Below are positions 35,582-46,728 of a stretch of DNA of 64,000 bases, piece after piece (within the stretch, counting starts at the first letter, position 1; every line of letters begins with the position of its first letter). Source of the DNA: Dentipellis sp. KUC8613 (lineage: Eukaryota > Basidiomycota > Agaricomycetes > Russulales > Hericiaceae); the NCBI GenBank assembly GCA_002286715.1, contig NSJX01000004.1, positions 694,253 through 758,252 on the forward strand, read 5' to 3'. The translations under genes were made by a program, and so were the position numbers. The notes below the pieces were generated by a model, which saw only the letters and a program-made list of their open reading frames with translations, made no database searches and was not told the DNA's origin.

Positions 35582-35707
35582 GAGGATTATTGATGCTGAA
35601 GACGGAGGCTCGGGCGGCGGTTCGGGCGCACGGCGGTGGGTCGGGACGGAGTTCGAAATGGAACGGAGGACGCGAGAACGCGGTCGACTGCTTCAACGAC
35701 CAGTACC
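35582..35707. promoter_or_regulatory. Compact 126-bp bidirectional promoter, SPF27/NDUFS3
   Basis: The two start codons are separated by only 126 bp, so the UTRs and core promoters of both genes must share this G-rich stretch. No TATA box is evident on either strand. Confidence 0.7.
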
Positions 35708-36851
35708 ATGTCTCTCCGTCTCGCTGCAAGAGCAGGAAAGCTGCTTAAGAGCGCTCCTGCTCGTCCTGCCGTCTCCGCGAGGCTTCAGGCTGTTCGCGCC
35801 GTGCATTCGTCGCGTCCTGTCCAAGGTATGTCTGACACGATACGTCTCCAGGTCTCCAGCCAATACGATACTGACCATTTCGTAGCCTCATCCCCTCCCT
35901 TCACTGAGGCCACCTCCCCGAACCCCACCATCACCAAATACGCGGAGACGACTGAGCAGCTCCACAATTATGGCTCCTACCTCATCCAATGCCTTCCGAA
36001 ATACGTCCAGCAGTTCTCCGTCCTCAAGGACGAGCTGACGCTGTATATCGCCCCTTCTGGTGTCGTCCCTGTCTTGACTTTCCTCCGCGACCACTCGCAG
36101 TGCCAGTTCAAGAGCGTGATGGACATTAGCGGTGTCGACTTCCCTGACAGGGAGAAGAGGTTCGAGGTTGTCTACCACCTGCTGAGCGTGAAATACGCAG
36201 GCAGAATCAGGGTGAAGACCTATGCGGGAGAGGCGGACGCTGTTCCCAGTGCGACTGCAGTCTTCCGAGGTGCTGATTGGTATGTGATGAAACTACATCA
36301 TATCCGCGTGTTGATTCTCAAATATTTTTATAGGTATGAGCGAGAGACATGGGATATGTTTGGCGTGTTTTTCAAGGACCACCCTGACTTGTACGTGGTG
36401 TTTCCCCCATCACCTTTGCATTCGTATATTGAGATTCAACTCAGGCGCCGTATCCTCACTGACTATGGTAAACTATTCGAGTATTCCCATACGACTACTC
36501 TCTGACCTTTCTTAGGATTCGAGGGTCACCCGCTTCGCAAGGACTTCCCGTTGACCGTACGTGCCATTCAACTCCGCCTCTTACTGCCTCTAATCGTCAT
36601 TGGTAGGGTTATACCGAAGTCCGTTACGACGAAGAGCGGAAGCGTGTCGTGTACGAGCCTCTGCAGCTTACACAAGCCTTCCGGTGCGTTTGCTTGAATT
36701 CAAGCAAGAACTCGTTTATGACTGATTTCTATACAGCAACTTCGAGTCGCTTTCGCCATGGGAACAGATTGGCGATGGAACTGTGCCTCGGAAACCCGAC
36801 GAGTTCAAACCCGTTCCTCCACCGCAGCCTGAGGAGCCTCAGAAAAAGTGA
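35708..36851 (+). CDS. NDUFS3: NADH:ubiquinone oxidoreductase 30 kDa subunit
   Basis: Core matrix-arm subunit of respiratory complex I (NuoC/Nad9 homologue). Exons: 35708-35825, 35886-36279, 36334-36390, 36445-36467, 36516-36556, 36607-36683 and 36737-36851; 274 residues. A mitochondrial presequence ([20 protein letters not shown]) leads in. The family signature is spread over four exons: [58 protein letters not shown]. The 23-nt exon lies within this signature. The Pro/Glu-rich C-terminus ends QPEEPQKK. Confidence 0.97.
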
Positions 36852-36976
36852 GGTTCCACCTGCGTTCTATTTGAGTAGAGCAGCTACATCGTACATGAGA
36901 TCATCCTCTTCATAAACAGCAACACCGGATTGCTATAAGTACATGAGAGTCCGCGAGACGAGAGAAGCCATGGGTA
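36852..36976. terminator. Convergent 3' flanks of NDUFS3 and MTC1
   Basis: 125 bp between convergent stop codons, so the 3' UTRs very probably overlap. Confidence 0.5.
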
Positions 36977-38392
36977 TTAGGAAACGGGTTCAGCCTGTAC
37001 ACTGGCACCTTCCTCCGCCTCCTCTGGAGCGTTACCTTTCTTTCCCCAACCCATCCGGGCAACTATGTAGTCTTGCCCGATGACCTCAACACCTACCCTC
37101 AACGCCTCGGCAACGAGGTCTTCAACCCAGTCATAGTCATCCCATACCTCCAGCCATTTTCCAGGAATGGCTTGAGTAGTTGTCGTATGCACAAGTTGAT
37201 GGGCAGGGTCGGATAAGTGAAGAATAAACTGAAGTTGGGTCGAAGGAGTCGACGCCGGGTCGGAAAGTGTGATGGTAGTGGTGTAAGGCTGGATGCGAAG
37301 ATAGACGTAAGAGACTGTAGTCGGATTTTGCGCTGAGGTAGGCTGAGATGGCGCGGGCTTCGCATTGGTCTTGATGTGCTCTTCGATGTTAGCCTGGGCA
37401 CGCTAGTCAGTACGTTATTGCTGGCCAGCGAACACGGACATACATGAGCCAACTTCAATGCAGCCTCCAGGCCTTCTACCGCATTGATATCGCGCTTCGA
37501 GTCACTCGACTCCTCTTTCGGCTTTGACTCGTTGCCCTTATTCACGATCAAATCCCCGCCCTCCACTTGTTCCATGATCTGATGTCGCGTGAGTGAAGTC
37601 TAAACATGGTGCACGCAACGTGTACATACCCTTGTGAGGGCATTATACACAAGGGACTCAATACCCTCGAACCCCTGCATATCATGACTGAGCCAGACCT
37701 GGATGACCTCATGCTCGGATATAGGAGGGGCGACAGCATTCAGTATGTCCGTCAACGTGGACAGACCGACACGCCTGAAGTCCTTGCCTGTAGTCCTGTA
37801 AATATCTCCATCACCGCATAACCATTTTCAACATACCAAGTTTGTCCAACTGAGCATTCTTAGCGTACTCGAGCATGCCTTCGCTCCATTTCTTGGCCTC
37901 CTGCGCCGGCAAATTCTTGACTTGCTCGTCCACAATTGACCTGGCCTGTTGAACCGCAGCAGAAGCACTGGACCAAACGGAGCCCCATCCCCAGCCGCCG
38001 GCAGGTTTGTTGTCCTGAGAAACAGGGGCGTCCTGCTTTGCCGACGACGCAAGTGTAGTAGATGAAGATGAAGGAGACAGGCCCTTGGCAGACGTAGTTC
38101 CTGAAGGCGTGAACGAAGGAGGAGTGCCGACCTTGACCCGCTCGGTGCTCTTCCTCAGCGTGGGCGTGCCAGCCCTGGACAGCGGTCGCTCAATGTGCGA
38201 GGCAATGCGTGTCGGCTCCGAGCTCTTCTGCGTTATCTCGTCGAGAAAGGCAAGGACCTCTGCCGCTTCGCCGGGGTTCGCAGGGTTCGTGGGTGCGGCG
38301 CCAGGCGCAGCTGCGTCGGGGGACAAGGAGTCGAGGTCGTCGAGGATCTGCAGGGCCTCCTCCTGCTTGGATTTCGCTTTGGTGGCCGCCAT
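36977..38392 (-). CDS. MTC1: Maintenance of telomere capping protein 1 (Mtc1) family
   Basis: 421 residues from exons 37837-38392, 37630-37787, 37444-37578 and 36977-37393. ATG 38392 was preferred to the in-frame ATG at 38422, because MAATKAKSKQEEALQILDDL is the usual start. The N-terminal part is disordered; then GGWGWGSVWSSASAAVQQA, an amphipathic helix-like segment, is followed by TLTDILNAVAPPISEHE and GIESLVYNALTRIMEQVEGG, the conserved Mtc1 (DUF5427) core. In yeast Mtc1 is tied genetically to telomere capping and associates with COPI/ER vesicles; the exact role is unsettled. Divergent from the chromodomain gene (185 bp apart). Confidence 0.88.
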
Positions 38393-38577
38393 GGATATTC
38401 TGTTTGCGACCAAGTCGACCACGCGCGCATGTGCTAATAGGATTCGTTACCGTGGGAGCCCGTTTCCTTACCTGCTCCGCTCCTTTGTGTGTAAGTACCT
38501 AGCCTTCTGCGGCATTCCGACACAGATCATCGCGCGGTTTCAATATAACCCAGAAGAAAGGTAGTACTCCTAGGCTC

Positions 38578-41500
38578 ATGGCAAAGAAACCTCGGCCGGA
38601 GGAGTCATCAGAAGACGAAGTCTTCCATGTTGGTGAGCCACCCGCCACCCATCTCCCGTCTACGACCCATGCCCACGTCTACCGTAGAGGTCATCACCAA
38701 AGCTAGAGTGAACGACGACAGGGAGTGGGTAGGTGGCCCGCATGCTAGCTGAATACAAATACCTTATCTTCCTTTCAGGAGTACTACGTAAAGGTTTGTG
38801 GCACCCAGGCCATCATGAGTCTTGTTATTCATTGCGACGCCTTCAGTGGGCTGGTTATGAATCGGATGCCGACAGGTGAGCCTCCATCACGTCTACACGC
38901 GCTTCCCCGCTCAGTGAAGGTCATTCGTTCTGTAGCTGGGAACCTTCAGAAAACGTACATAGCTGTGATAGGCTGCTACGAAGCTTTTGGACACACGTAG
39001 GGACTGATAACGAGGATTACGACCCGGGATACGTTGTTGAAGCTGAACCTAGCTGGATCGGTAGGCTGTACTCCGAACCATTGACTTCATCTATATTGAC
39101 CACGCGCTACTAGCCCGTGAGCGAGAGTTCTTCGCGAAACGGATTAAGAGTCAGACGCAGGAGAAGGAGAAAGAGCGGACGAGGCGCAGGAACAAACATC
39201 TAGCTTTCCAGGCAAGCGGCTATGTCTTCGTCAGAAAATGGACTTCTGACTTTCTGCCTTAGATCACCAGTGCGGACGCCAAACCCACAAAGGCGACAAA
39301 GAGAAACCAGATGCAGCAACTCAAGGAATTCGTCGAAACGATCAACTCGGGGGTACGCAGAACTCATCTCGTCGAACGGCTCGCAGAATTCAATCTTGTA
39401 TAGGGCGAATCAGACGAGTCGGAAGGCACGCCCCTCTCTCAGACTCAGAAACCAGCAAAGGCGAGGAAGAAGCGGGCCAGAGTCAGCTCAGACAGCTCAG
39501 ACACGGATAAGCCTTTGTCCAAGTCATTACCCCGATCTGCTTCTGGTACCAGTAAACGCAAAACGAGTAGCACCCTTGCTGAGGATGCATCTGCCGGTCC
39601 GTCCAAGGTCAGTCATCGCTTTCTCGTAGATGCAATTGTAGTTCACATGCGGTGTCTAGTCCAACTCGCCCGTAGAGCGACCTCGCAAACTCACCAAATT
39701 GAAGGCTAAGGATAAGGCGCCCGCTCTCAAGATCAACACCTCTTCAGCCTCAGTAAGCTGCTTCCTCTATCAGTCTTGCCCACTGCCTCATATTGTTCTA
39801 GCTCAAGGGAAAGGAGAAAGCACAAGCGACCCCCACGTCCACAGACAATCCTACCGGGCAGTCCACGCCCACTTCTCTCTTTTCCGCGGACGAGTCTCCC
39901 CAAAAGACGGCAACTTCTAGTGTCCAGACGGACGCAACAGGGAAGCCCCTGAATCCCAAGCGTTACCCTCCAGTGAAGGTCAAGATGATCGATCCCAAGT
40001 TTACTGATACAAGTGCTTTAGGAACCAAACGACGTTTGGCAGAGCGAGAGGCGGTGCCAAAACCCATCGAAGAGCTGTCTCGCAAGAATACGTTTTCTAA
40101 TCTCAAGTTCTCCAAGAAAGATCCGTCGAAGGCTACAGCAAGCCCCGAAGTTGCATCTCCTACCGATGGACCATCGTGGAAAACCCAGACGGCGTCGAGG
40201 ACGCAGCGTTTCTCATTCTCCAAGAAGCCCAGCATTGTCGAACAGTCAGCAGAGGGGGGACCTCAAGCAAATGACGAGGCTCATTCGGCCTCCGCTTGGG
40301 AGGAACCAGCGCCTCCTGAACCACGGTAGGCTCTATATTTATGTGAGTCCCTGTTGGACTTCTTACCCATTCTTTACCTAGCACCCCTGCGTTGAATTCT
40401 GCTGCTAGTACTGCAGCGGAACGCTTCTTAAGCACTATCATGCCAGCTGGGTGAGTGGCTATCATTGGGGCCGCATGATTAGCACTTAACATCTTAAAAT
40501 AGCCTTGCAGCCCCAATTCAGTACGCACGCGCTTGGATCGCTGACATACCTTCGTCTGATCTTTGACTGCAGAGATGGTGTAGAGTCACCGACTGAGACA
40601 TCTCGAACCGCGGCGATTCCCAAGCCCAAGCTGCCGACTGGAAAGTATGTCCGCTCTTAGCCCTCCACGCTGCCATTCAACGTAAACTCACACCACCTAG
40701 AATCCCCAAGAAGTTCCGTTGGACAGGTGATATGTTCTATAACACCAGCAGCGACCACGGCGAACGTTTGTGCGCGGTTACGATCACCGAGCCTCATGAG
40801 CTTGTCCCAAACGCCTTGCGTATCAGCATAGTTGTCAACTCTCGAGACTCTCTCAGGTTCGAGAAACTTTTGCCCGTATCTTTTTTGCGGGTGCTTCGTC
40901 CTGCTTGTGCCCCTGTGACCGAGATCGCGAAATTCGGGCCCAGCGCGGATGAAGACAAGGAGGCTTTTGACACCTTATTGAAATACATGGCCAACAATGA
41001 ATTGGTGGGTGTCATCCGTTTCATTCACGTGTCTCAAATCCTCACTCTGCGCTGCTAGATAACGCTTGCTCGGATGACACTCGACGATACACCAGTTGCG
41101 GCCCTTGTCATATTTCCCTCTGCTGACCACGCGCTGTGCAAAGAGTTTCATGTGCCTGAGTCTTTGCGGGTGGCAGGCAGTTTCGTAGCCGCGCTTCTGC
41201 CGTGGGTGCTCTCTGCTGCCAAGCTCAGGAAGCTTGACATATCACCTTTGGAACCACCCGAGATTCCCGGGGAACGGTCTGTTCAAGCTCAGCCAACTGA
41301 TCTGGCACGCCGTGTCCGCTTCAATCCTGGGTATATGCGTGCACTGTATACTCTGCAGTTTCCGGCGTGGCTCCACGACTACATGTCTCGGTCGAGTAGA
41401 ACATTTTTCGTGTGGTCTACGCTGCCTGGGACAAAAAGGGATGGGCAGCCTGTCACTGAATGTGTCGAGACGAAGGCTCTCCGCGAGATTCTGACGCAGT

Positions 41501-42487
41501 GCGGTGCCAGAGAAGTTGAGGCAGACAAGCCTGCTCGCCTGGTGTTTGTGCATGTAGGCGCACTGAGGACATTGCATAAACTAGTGGGCCTCGTGGAGCG
41601 TTGCCAGAAGCCATCGATCCAGTTCTTTGCATATGGCACCAGCGAGACTGTTCCACCAGAACGATGGGGAGTGCGAGAGATCTTTCCGCTAGGTGAGTTC
41701 CATCTGCAACCGTCTGTTCCATGCTAAGTCGTCTGTTTTCTGACAGGTGGCATCGCGACGTTCACATGGACGGCCTACATGGAAAATCCTGTTGCGCTTG
41801 ATCAGTTCATCGCGATGGTCGAAGATCACCCGCTTTGGAGCTGCTATGTCACGCCGTCTGCCATAGCAATGTTGGTCCGCGAAGGCTGTGGGTCGGACCC
41901 TCTTTCCGCCTTCCAGAGGTACGTAGCCCCGCGGATGCCGTCGTCGTCGTTGTCCTTGTATTGATGGCAGATCGCAGCGGGGACTTTCCGTTCGATACCC
42001 TTTTCAGCATGATTGAAAGGGGCCGTGTGGCGCTCTTATCTCCACCACCGCTCGGGCGGTCCAGTGAACGCGCTGTCGTCGACTGGGTGTCATCGCAGGC
42101 TCAAGTGTGTCGGTCTTCCGGGCAAGAGATCCTGCAATATTGCCTGAAACACTTTATGGAGCGATATATCGAGTCGCCCGAGGAACGCTGGCCCGCCCTG
42201 GTTTTTGACGAAATTGTGGCGACGTCGTCTTCGTTACGGCAGCAGCCCTCCATGATGGACGCCTACAGGCGGTTCGTTATCATACGCGGAAGCAAGTTGA
42301 AGGAATCGTTCATCAGCTCTGGCAAGACTGGGGTAAGTGGCTTGGGCGTCCTCGTAACGGGCCGTTGCTGATTGGATCTCTGCAGTCCGAATGCGTGTCT
42401 CTTGCGAAGTTTGAGTTTTCCGACGGCTTTTATACTAACGACGATATGAATGACCTCAAGAGTAGTCTCCCGAAGGGTGCTCACTGA
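38578..42487 (+). CDS. Chromodomain protein resembling Chp1 (RITS complex)
   Basis: 999 residues in 18 exons: 38578-38632, 38688-38728, 38779-38793, 38847-38875, 38936-39060, 39114-39211, 39263-39352, 39404-39607, 39660-39752, 39802-40325, 40382-40450, 40503-40520, 40573-40644, 40701-41004, 41059-41692, 41747-41918, 41978-42332, 42386-42487. All phases agree. An N-terminal chromodomain (about 15-75) has cage residues F16, W38 and Y41 in EYYVKWAGYESDADSWEPSE. A Lys/Ser-rich disordered middle follows. The C-terminal half (about 479-999) starts FRWTGDMFYNTSSDHGERL and continues with SPOC-like and alpha/beta segments. Chromodomain plus such a C-terminal half, at about 960-1,000 residues, resembles S. 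pombe Chp1, which binds H3K9-methylated chromatin. The Chp1 link is inference; the chromodomain is clear. The intron 39212-39262 begins GC. Confidence 0.8.
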
Positions 42488-42961
42488 TTATGGTTTTACG
42501 CGCACGATACTCTTCATGGGACACATTCTTGAACATACTTACGATTTACGTTCCACTACCGGTAATGTTGTGTTATGGAATGTATGAAAGCCGCTTTATA
42601 TAGCTGTAGAATTTGTATCATACGTTCTCGTCTAAAACTCTACCTCAGCCTAAGATGAGTACATAAATACCGTGAGTATAATAAAGGGTCTCGCTATAGG
42701 TGCTTGTAACCGCGACCGAAACGCCTGATTCTGAATTTGAGTCGGGGACTTGCTAGCAGGGTGAACAAGCATGTGATTGCAGCCCTGGCTAGTGTCTTGG
42801 GCCGCTATTATGATGACCGCGACTGGGGCACTCGGGCCCACACCCCACTTTGCACGCCAACAGCAGCACTGCTGTTCAGCACCACTTTCACGACACCATT
42901 CGCCCTGCAATATCTTTCGCTTAATCTAATCCGCAAAGCCTCAACCGCGACGACATAGAGC
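42488..42961. promoter_or_regulatory. PXMP4 promoter and chromodomain-gene 3' flank
   Basis: 474 bp between two plus-strand genes. No other feature recognised. Confidence 0.4.
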
Positions 42962-43702
42962 ATGGCGGATCTCCAAGCAATCCTCACGGATCCACGCTTT
43001 CACGACTACCTCGCTATTCTGAAGGGCGCACGAAATGGGCTGGTGTATGGCGTCAAGGTCCGGTTCCCCCATGCATTGATCATGGCCATCCTGTTTGGCC
43101 GAGGAGAGTGAGTGAAGTCCTAGTCTGCCGTCATGGTTTCTTCTCTGACACCCCAGCAGCTGGCGAAGCCGGGCTAGGGTCATTTTCAAGGCAACCAAGA
43201 GCCATGCTCTTAACCTGGCGAAGTTCGTCGCCCTGTACAAGACGTTCTTGCTGTTGCAGAAGAGAATGAATGGCGGGAAGGAGCGCTCGCCCGATACGTT
43301 CTTTGCGGGCCTATTGGGCGGTTACATCGTCTTCGGTGACCGCAATGCGATCAACGAACAGGTTCGATTCTACGCCTTGCTAGCCGTCTATCCGTCCATT
43401 CGCTGACATCGTGCATTGCGTTATAGATAGTGCTCTACGTCTGCTCTCGCGTCGTAGCATCATTCATCCCGCGGGCGGGGTCGCCGTACTCCAACGCATC
43501 AAACGGTGCTTCCGCAAAGCCCATCCCTCCGGACTCGCGATATTTCTCTGTCTTCGCAGCTGTGTCGTGGGGTCTCGTAATGTGGTTGTTCCGGAACCGG
43601 GGAGAGACGCTGCAGCCGGGCATGGTGAACTCCATGAGATACCTCTACAGGGACTCGGAGCGGTGGAATAGCCTCCGGACGCTGCTCTGGCATAACACAT
43701 AG
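42962..43702 (+). CDS. PXMP4: Peroxisomal membrane protein 4 (PMP24), Tim17 family
   Basis: Integral peroxisomal membrane protein of the Tim17/Tim22/Tim23/PMP24 superfamily. Exons: 42962-43107, 43160-43361 and 43427-43702; 207 residues against about 212 in human PXMP4. Family markers: GARNGLVYGVKVRFPHALIM, the loop ATKSHALNLAKFVALYKTFL, GLLGGYIVFGDRNAINEQI and VMWLFRNRGETLQPGMVNSM. Several hydrophobic helices are visible. Its transport function is not firmly established in any organism. Confidence 0.92.
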
Positions 43703-44582
43703 AGCTAGAGGGATCGGTCATGTGCGATCTTGGCTTGGGGCCTCTCGGCCTCGATGTTTCCGATTTTGTGTTAATGTAATGGAGCCTGGCTGGCTGCATT
43801 GGCAGCTTCCACCGGGAGGACATGATATACCCCGTATAGATAACAGCGCTCTAGTGTGCCTGTACATGGTTCAACTGCACCTACAATCGTCCAGTGCACA
43901 AGCACAAACTTTGTCACGGCATCGGACCCTAGAAACATCCGTAGTGTCGACAGGACAGACATCATGTTCCACAATGTCAAGCATAAGGTATCGGAGGCAG
44001 ATTGCAGCGTGCTTGTTCTGTGCACGCCCGTCGGCTTCCAACATACCCCGCTATATGACGAAGTCGGAAGAGTCGTGCCTCCATCTCGTTTCGGTGAAAT
44101 GCCATGAGTCAGCTCGCAACGGAACTACACCGAGCGGAACTGAGATTCATAGGTTATGTCCACGCTCTCTTCCGAAGACACCTACCATTGTCGTGTAGAT
44201 CTCAGTCCCGGGCAGAATGACGTTCGGCATACCTTAGACTTGCTTTGCAGATCAGGGAGCTTAGATAATGATCATAAGTGTACAGAAAGCATTGAGATGC
44301 AAAAGATATTCTCCTTCGTGCGTACATCACAGGTGAGCAAGTCGGAATGTTCAGTAGCATGGAAAGCAGGTGAATGGAAGGGGGATCGGGTCGGGGAACA
44401 TGGACATGAGAATGATAGAGGAAAAAACGGGATCAGACGGTAGGACGACACCCGACGACCACTAAACCCTGCGCAGCCCAAAACCGAGCATTGGAGAAAA
44501 AAAAGAAATGGTATCATCAAACGGAGGTAAAGGGGAGAGAATGGGGTGTCTAGAGTCCAGCGGGTGAAGCAAGACCAGGCCC
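43703..44582. other. Intergenic, no gene recognised
   Basis: About 880 bp between the convergent ends of PXMP4 and the Ras gene. Scattered ORFs up to about 158 codons, in several frames, without domain or splice support. Confidence 0.4.
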
Positions 44583-45449
44583 CTACATGATAATACATTT
44601 CCTCCTCCGCTCCTCCTTCACCGGCCTTCCTGGCGGGGGTGCGCCTTGTTCTGCCTGTTTGGTATTTCGCAGCATGCGGACGAGGCTCGTGAATAGGCGT
44701 TCAACATTTTGCGCGGTCTTGGCGGACGTCTCCAGGAATTCGCAACCGAAGGACTTGGCCAGCGCCATGCCCTCTTCCTTCGAAACCTCCCGTTCGTATT
44801 GCTTGTCGCATTTATTGCCCACAAGCATGAAGATTGGTTTTTGTCGCTTGACCCGCATCATGGATTGTCGGAATACTTCGAGTCGGTCGAAGGTTGCTCG
44901 TGATGCAATAGAATACACTAGAATAAAACCTTGGCCCTCTCTGCGTGGCACAGTCAGGAAACCCCATAGCGCGAGAAGCCACGCACGCCACTCACCGGAC
45001 CCATTGGTCGCGCAGGGTAGCATACTCCTCTTCGGAGCCCGTCAGAATGCACTTTGTGAAGAGAAGCCGGACACGGAACGCACCTTGACCCGCCGTATCA
45101 ATCACTTCTACAAAACACATTCGGTTGTCAACCACTAGCTGCTTTCTATACGCGTCCTCTATTGTTGGATCGTAGGTCTGTAGCGGACGTGGCAGATTAG
45201 CACATGACTGTGGGATCGCGACAGTCGGAACTGACCTCTATTAGAGAATTCGCGGTGAATCGACGCTCATTAGATGGACATGCAAAGACAATGGCGCCCG
45301 GACTTACCAACGAAGCAGTTGAGGGTGAACTGCGGGGTGAATACCATTAACTGGGGTCGGTGACAAATGAGACGTGTGCGTACCTGAACGGCCAAGGCTG
45401 TTTTACCAACACCACCGTCGCCCAGCACGGCTACTCTCCAGCTGTCCAT
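44583..45449 (-). CDS. Ras-family small GTPase, prenylated
   Basis: A 191-residue GTPase that cycles between GDP and GTP forms at membranes. Exons: 45384-45449, 45308-45329, 45236-45237 (2 nt), 45084-45177, 44996-45029 and 44583-44940. G1 is [10 protein letters not shown] (residues equivalent to Ras G12/G13 intact), the effector loop [12 protein letters not shown]3 DTAGQEE, G4 NKCD and G5 ETSAK. The C-terminus has a polybasic EERRRK and a CIIM CAAX box, predicted farnesylated or geranylgeranylated. The N-terminus is short, beginning directly [10 protein letters not shown]. The frame requires two bases between 45308 and 45177; an AG flanked by TAATAG and GTCAGT supplies them and the conserved Glu. 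It is a Ras sensu stricto or Rsr1-like protein; I cannot decide which. Confidence 0.92.
45236..45237 (-). other. Predicted 2-nt exon of the Ras gene
   Basis: The dinucleotide AG between an intron of 70 nt (45238-45307, GTAAGT to TAG) and one of 58 nt (45178-45235, GTCAGT to CAG). It completes codon GAG for the conserved Glu of [11 protein letters not shown]. Removing 45178-45307 as one intron would shift the frame to an early stop. Confidence 0.6.
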
Positions 45450-46728
45450 ATCTGCTCCAAAAGAAACGAATTACGTGAGGGACGGCGACAGACAATGGGG
45501 CGTTGAGATGGACCTTATGCACGATTCAAAGTGGGGATGGTAGTATAGAAACAAAGCCTGTCGGGAAGGGCGGGATGAGCATGGGAGGGCATCGCAGGGA
45601 TCAAGGGAGGCAGTACCTTGGAAAAGACGGGAAAATTGACAAATAGTGCGGCAGATACTGAAGATAGAGGAAGGTGTGATGAAGGGAAGTAGAGAAGGCG
45701 ACGAAATGCAGATAAACAAAGCGGACGTCGTGCAGGTCGTGCAAAGGTCGTGAGCAGGCGGGAAGGGAGGAGCGGGACAAACGAGAAACGAGAAGGAAGA
45801 GACTTGGTGAAGTGTGGTGAAGCTTGTATCCGAGGGAAAACGACTGTTGGCCTATTTCTACGCCGTCAAGCGACCTCGGCTTCCGCCCGAGAGCCGGTCT
45901 CTTTTCCCCCGTAACTGATCCATATATGGCAGTCGGACGGGACGCGGCGGCGGCATTGGTCCTGATGCGGGCGGCTGAGGGCCGGGGCGCCTGAGGGACA
46001 CGCTCGAGGGAGTATGGCCGGCCCTGGAGAGCGGAGCGTTGGCTTTGAATTACTTGGAGAGACGTTCCAGAGAGGCTTCTCTGCTCGTCGCGGGCAGCCA
46101 AGGCAGAGACGCGCGATCGGCCATCTCCGTCTCATCACTCCCGTCCCAGGCACCTAGTAGGCACCTCCTTTCTCTCCATTCGCGCAGGCCATGCTGCTCG
46201 CGCCCCCTCCTTTCGGCCGCGTCCCTTTTTCTCCATACAGCACCCGTCGTCCCCATCTCCGGTCTACCCGGCGTCATTCCTCTTAACAGGCTCCTCTCGT
46301 GTGAATCCTCCTCACCCCGACCCCGACCCCCAAGCCGCGCAACGCTCGGTGGGACTCCCTCGCCCCCATCCGTGCGCCTTCTCGCCCCCACGGGGCCTTT
46401 CTCGGAAACACGTTGGATTAATTCGTCATGTGAAAAGCTAGCTCTCCAAGGTCGAGCTTTTAGGGGCTTGCGTGGCAGACGCCCTCTCCCCCTTGGCCTC
46501 AACTACATCTTCTTCATATTCTTTAGCGGTGATCCCGAGACCCTTTATTGCAGAATAACCAGGCACCTCACGCCGTCTGGACCACAATTCCGGTCCACCT
46601 TGTCTCCCACTGCTACGTCAAGGCGACGTCCATGCCATCGTGCATCGGGAAGGCGTCTACGGCGGATGCAACCTCCTCCGTGACATAGGCCTTAGGAGGG
46701 TGAGATCCGAGCATTCCGAGGACAGTAA
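45450..46728. other. Ras 5' flank and gene-free stretch
   Basis: About 1.3 kb. A 214-codon plus-strand ORF at 46039-46683 and overlapping minus ORFs are Arg/Ser/Pro-rich and unsupported. The proximal part must hold the Ras promoter and 5' leader. Confidence 0.35.

Noticed and set aside
43362..43426. B-box-like GGTTCGATTC suggesting a tRNA
   Set aside because: It is the 5' end of a PXMP4 intron and no cloverleaf or A box accompanies it.
46039..46683. 214-codon plus-strand ORF
   Set aside because: Arg/Ser/Pro-rich frame with no domain, overlapped by minus frames of equal quality; likely chance in GC-rich DNA.
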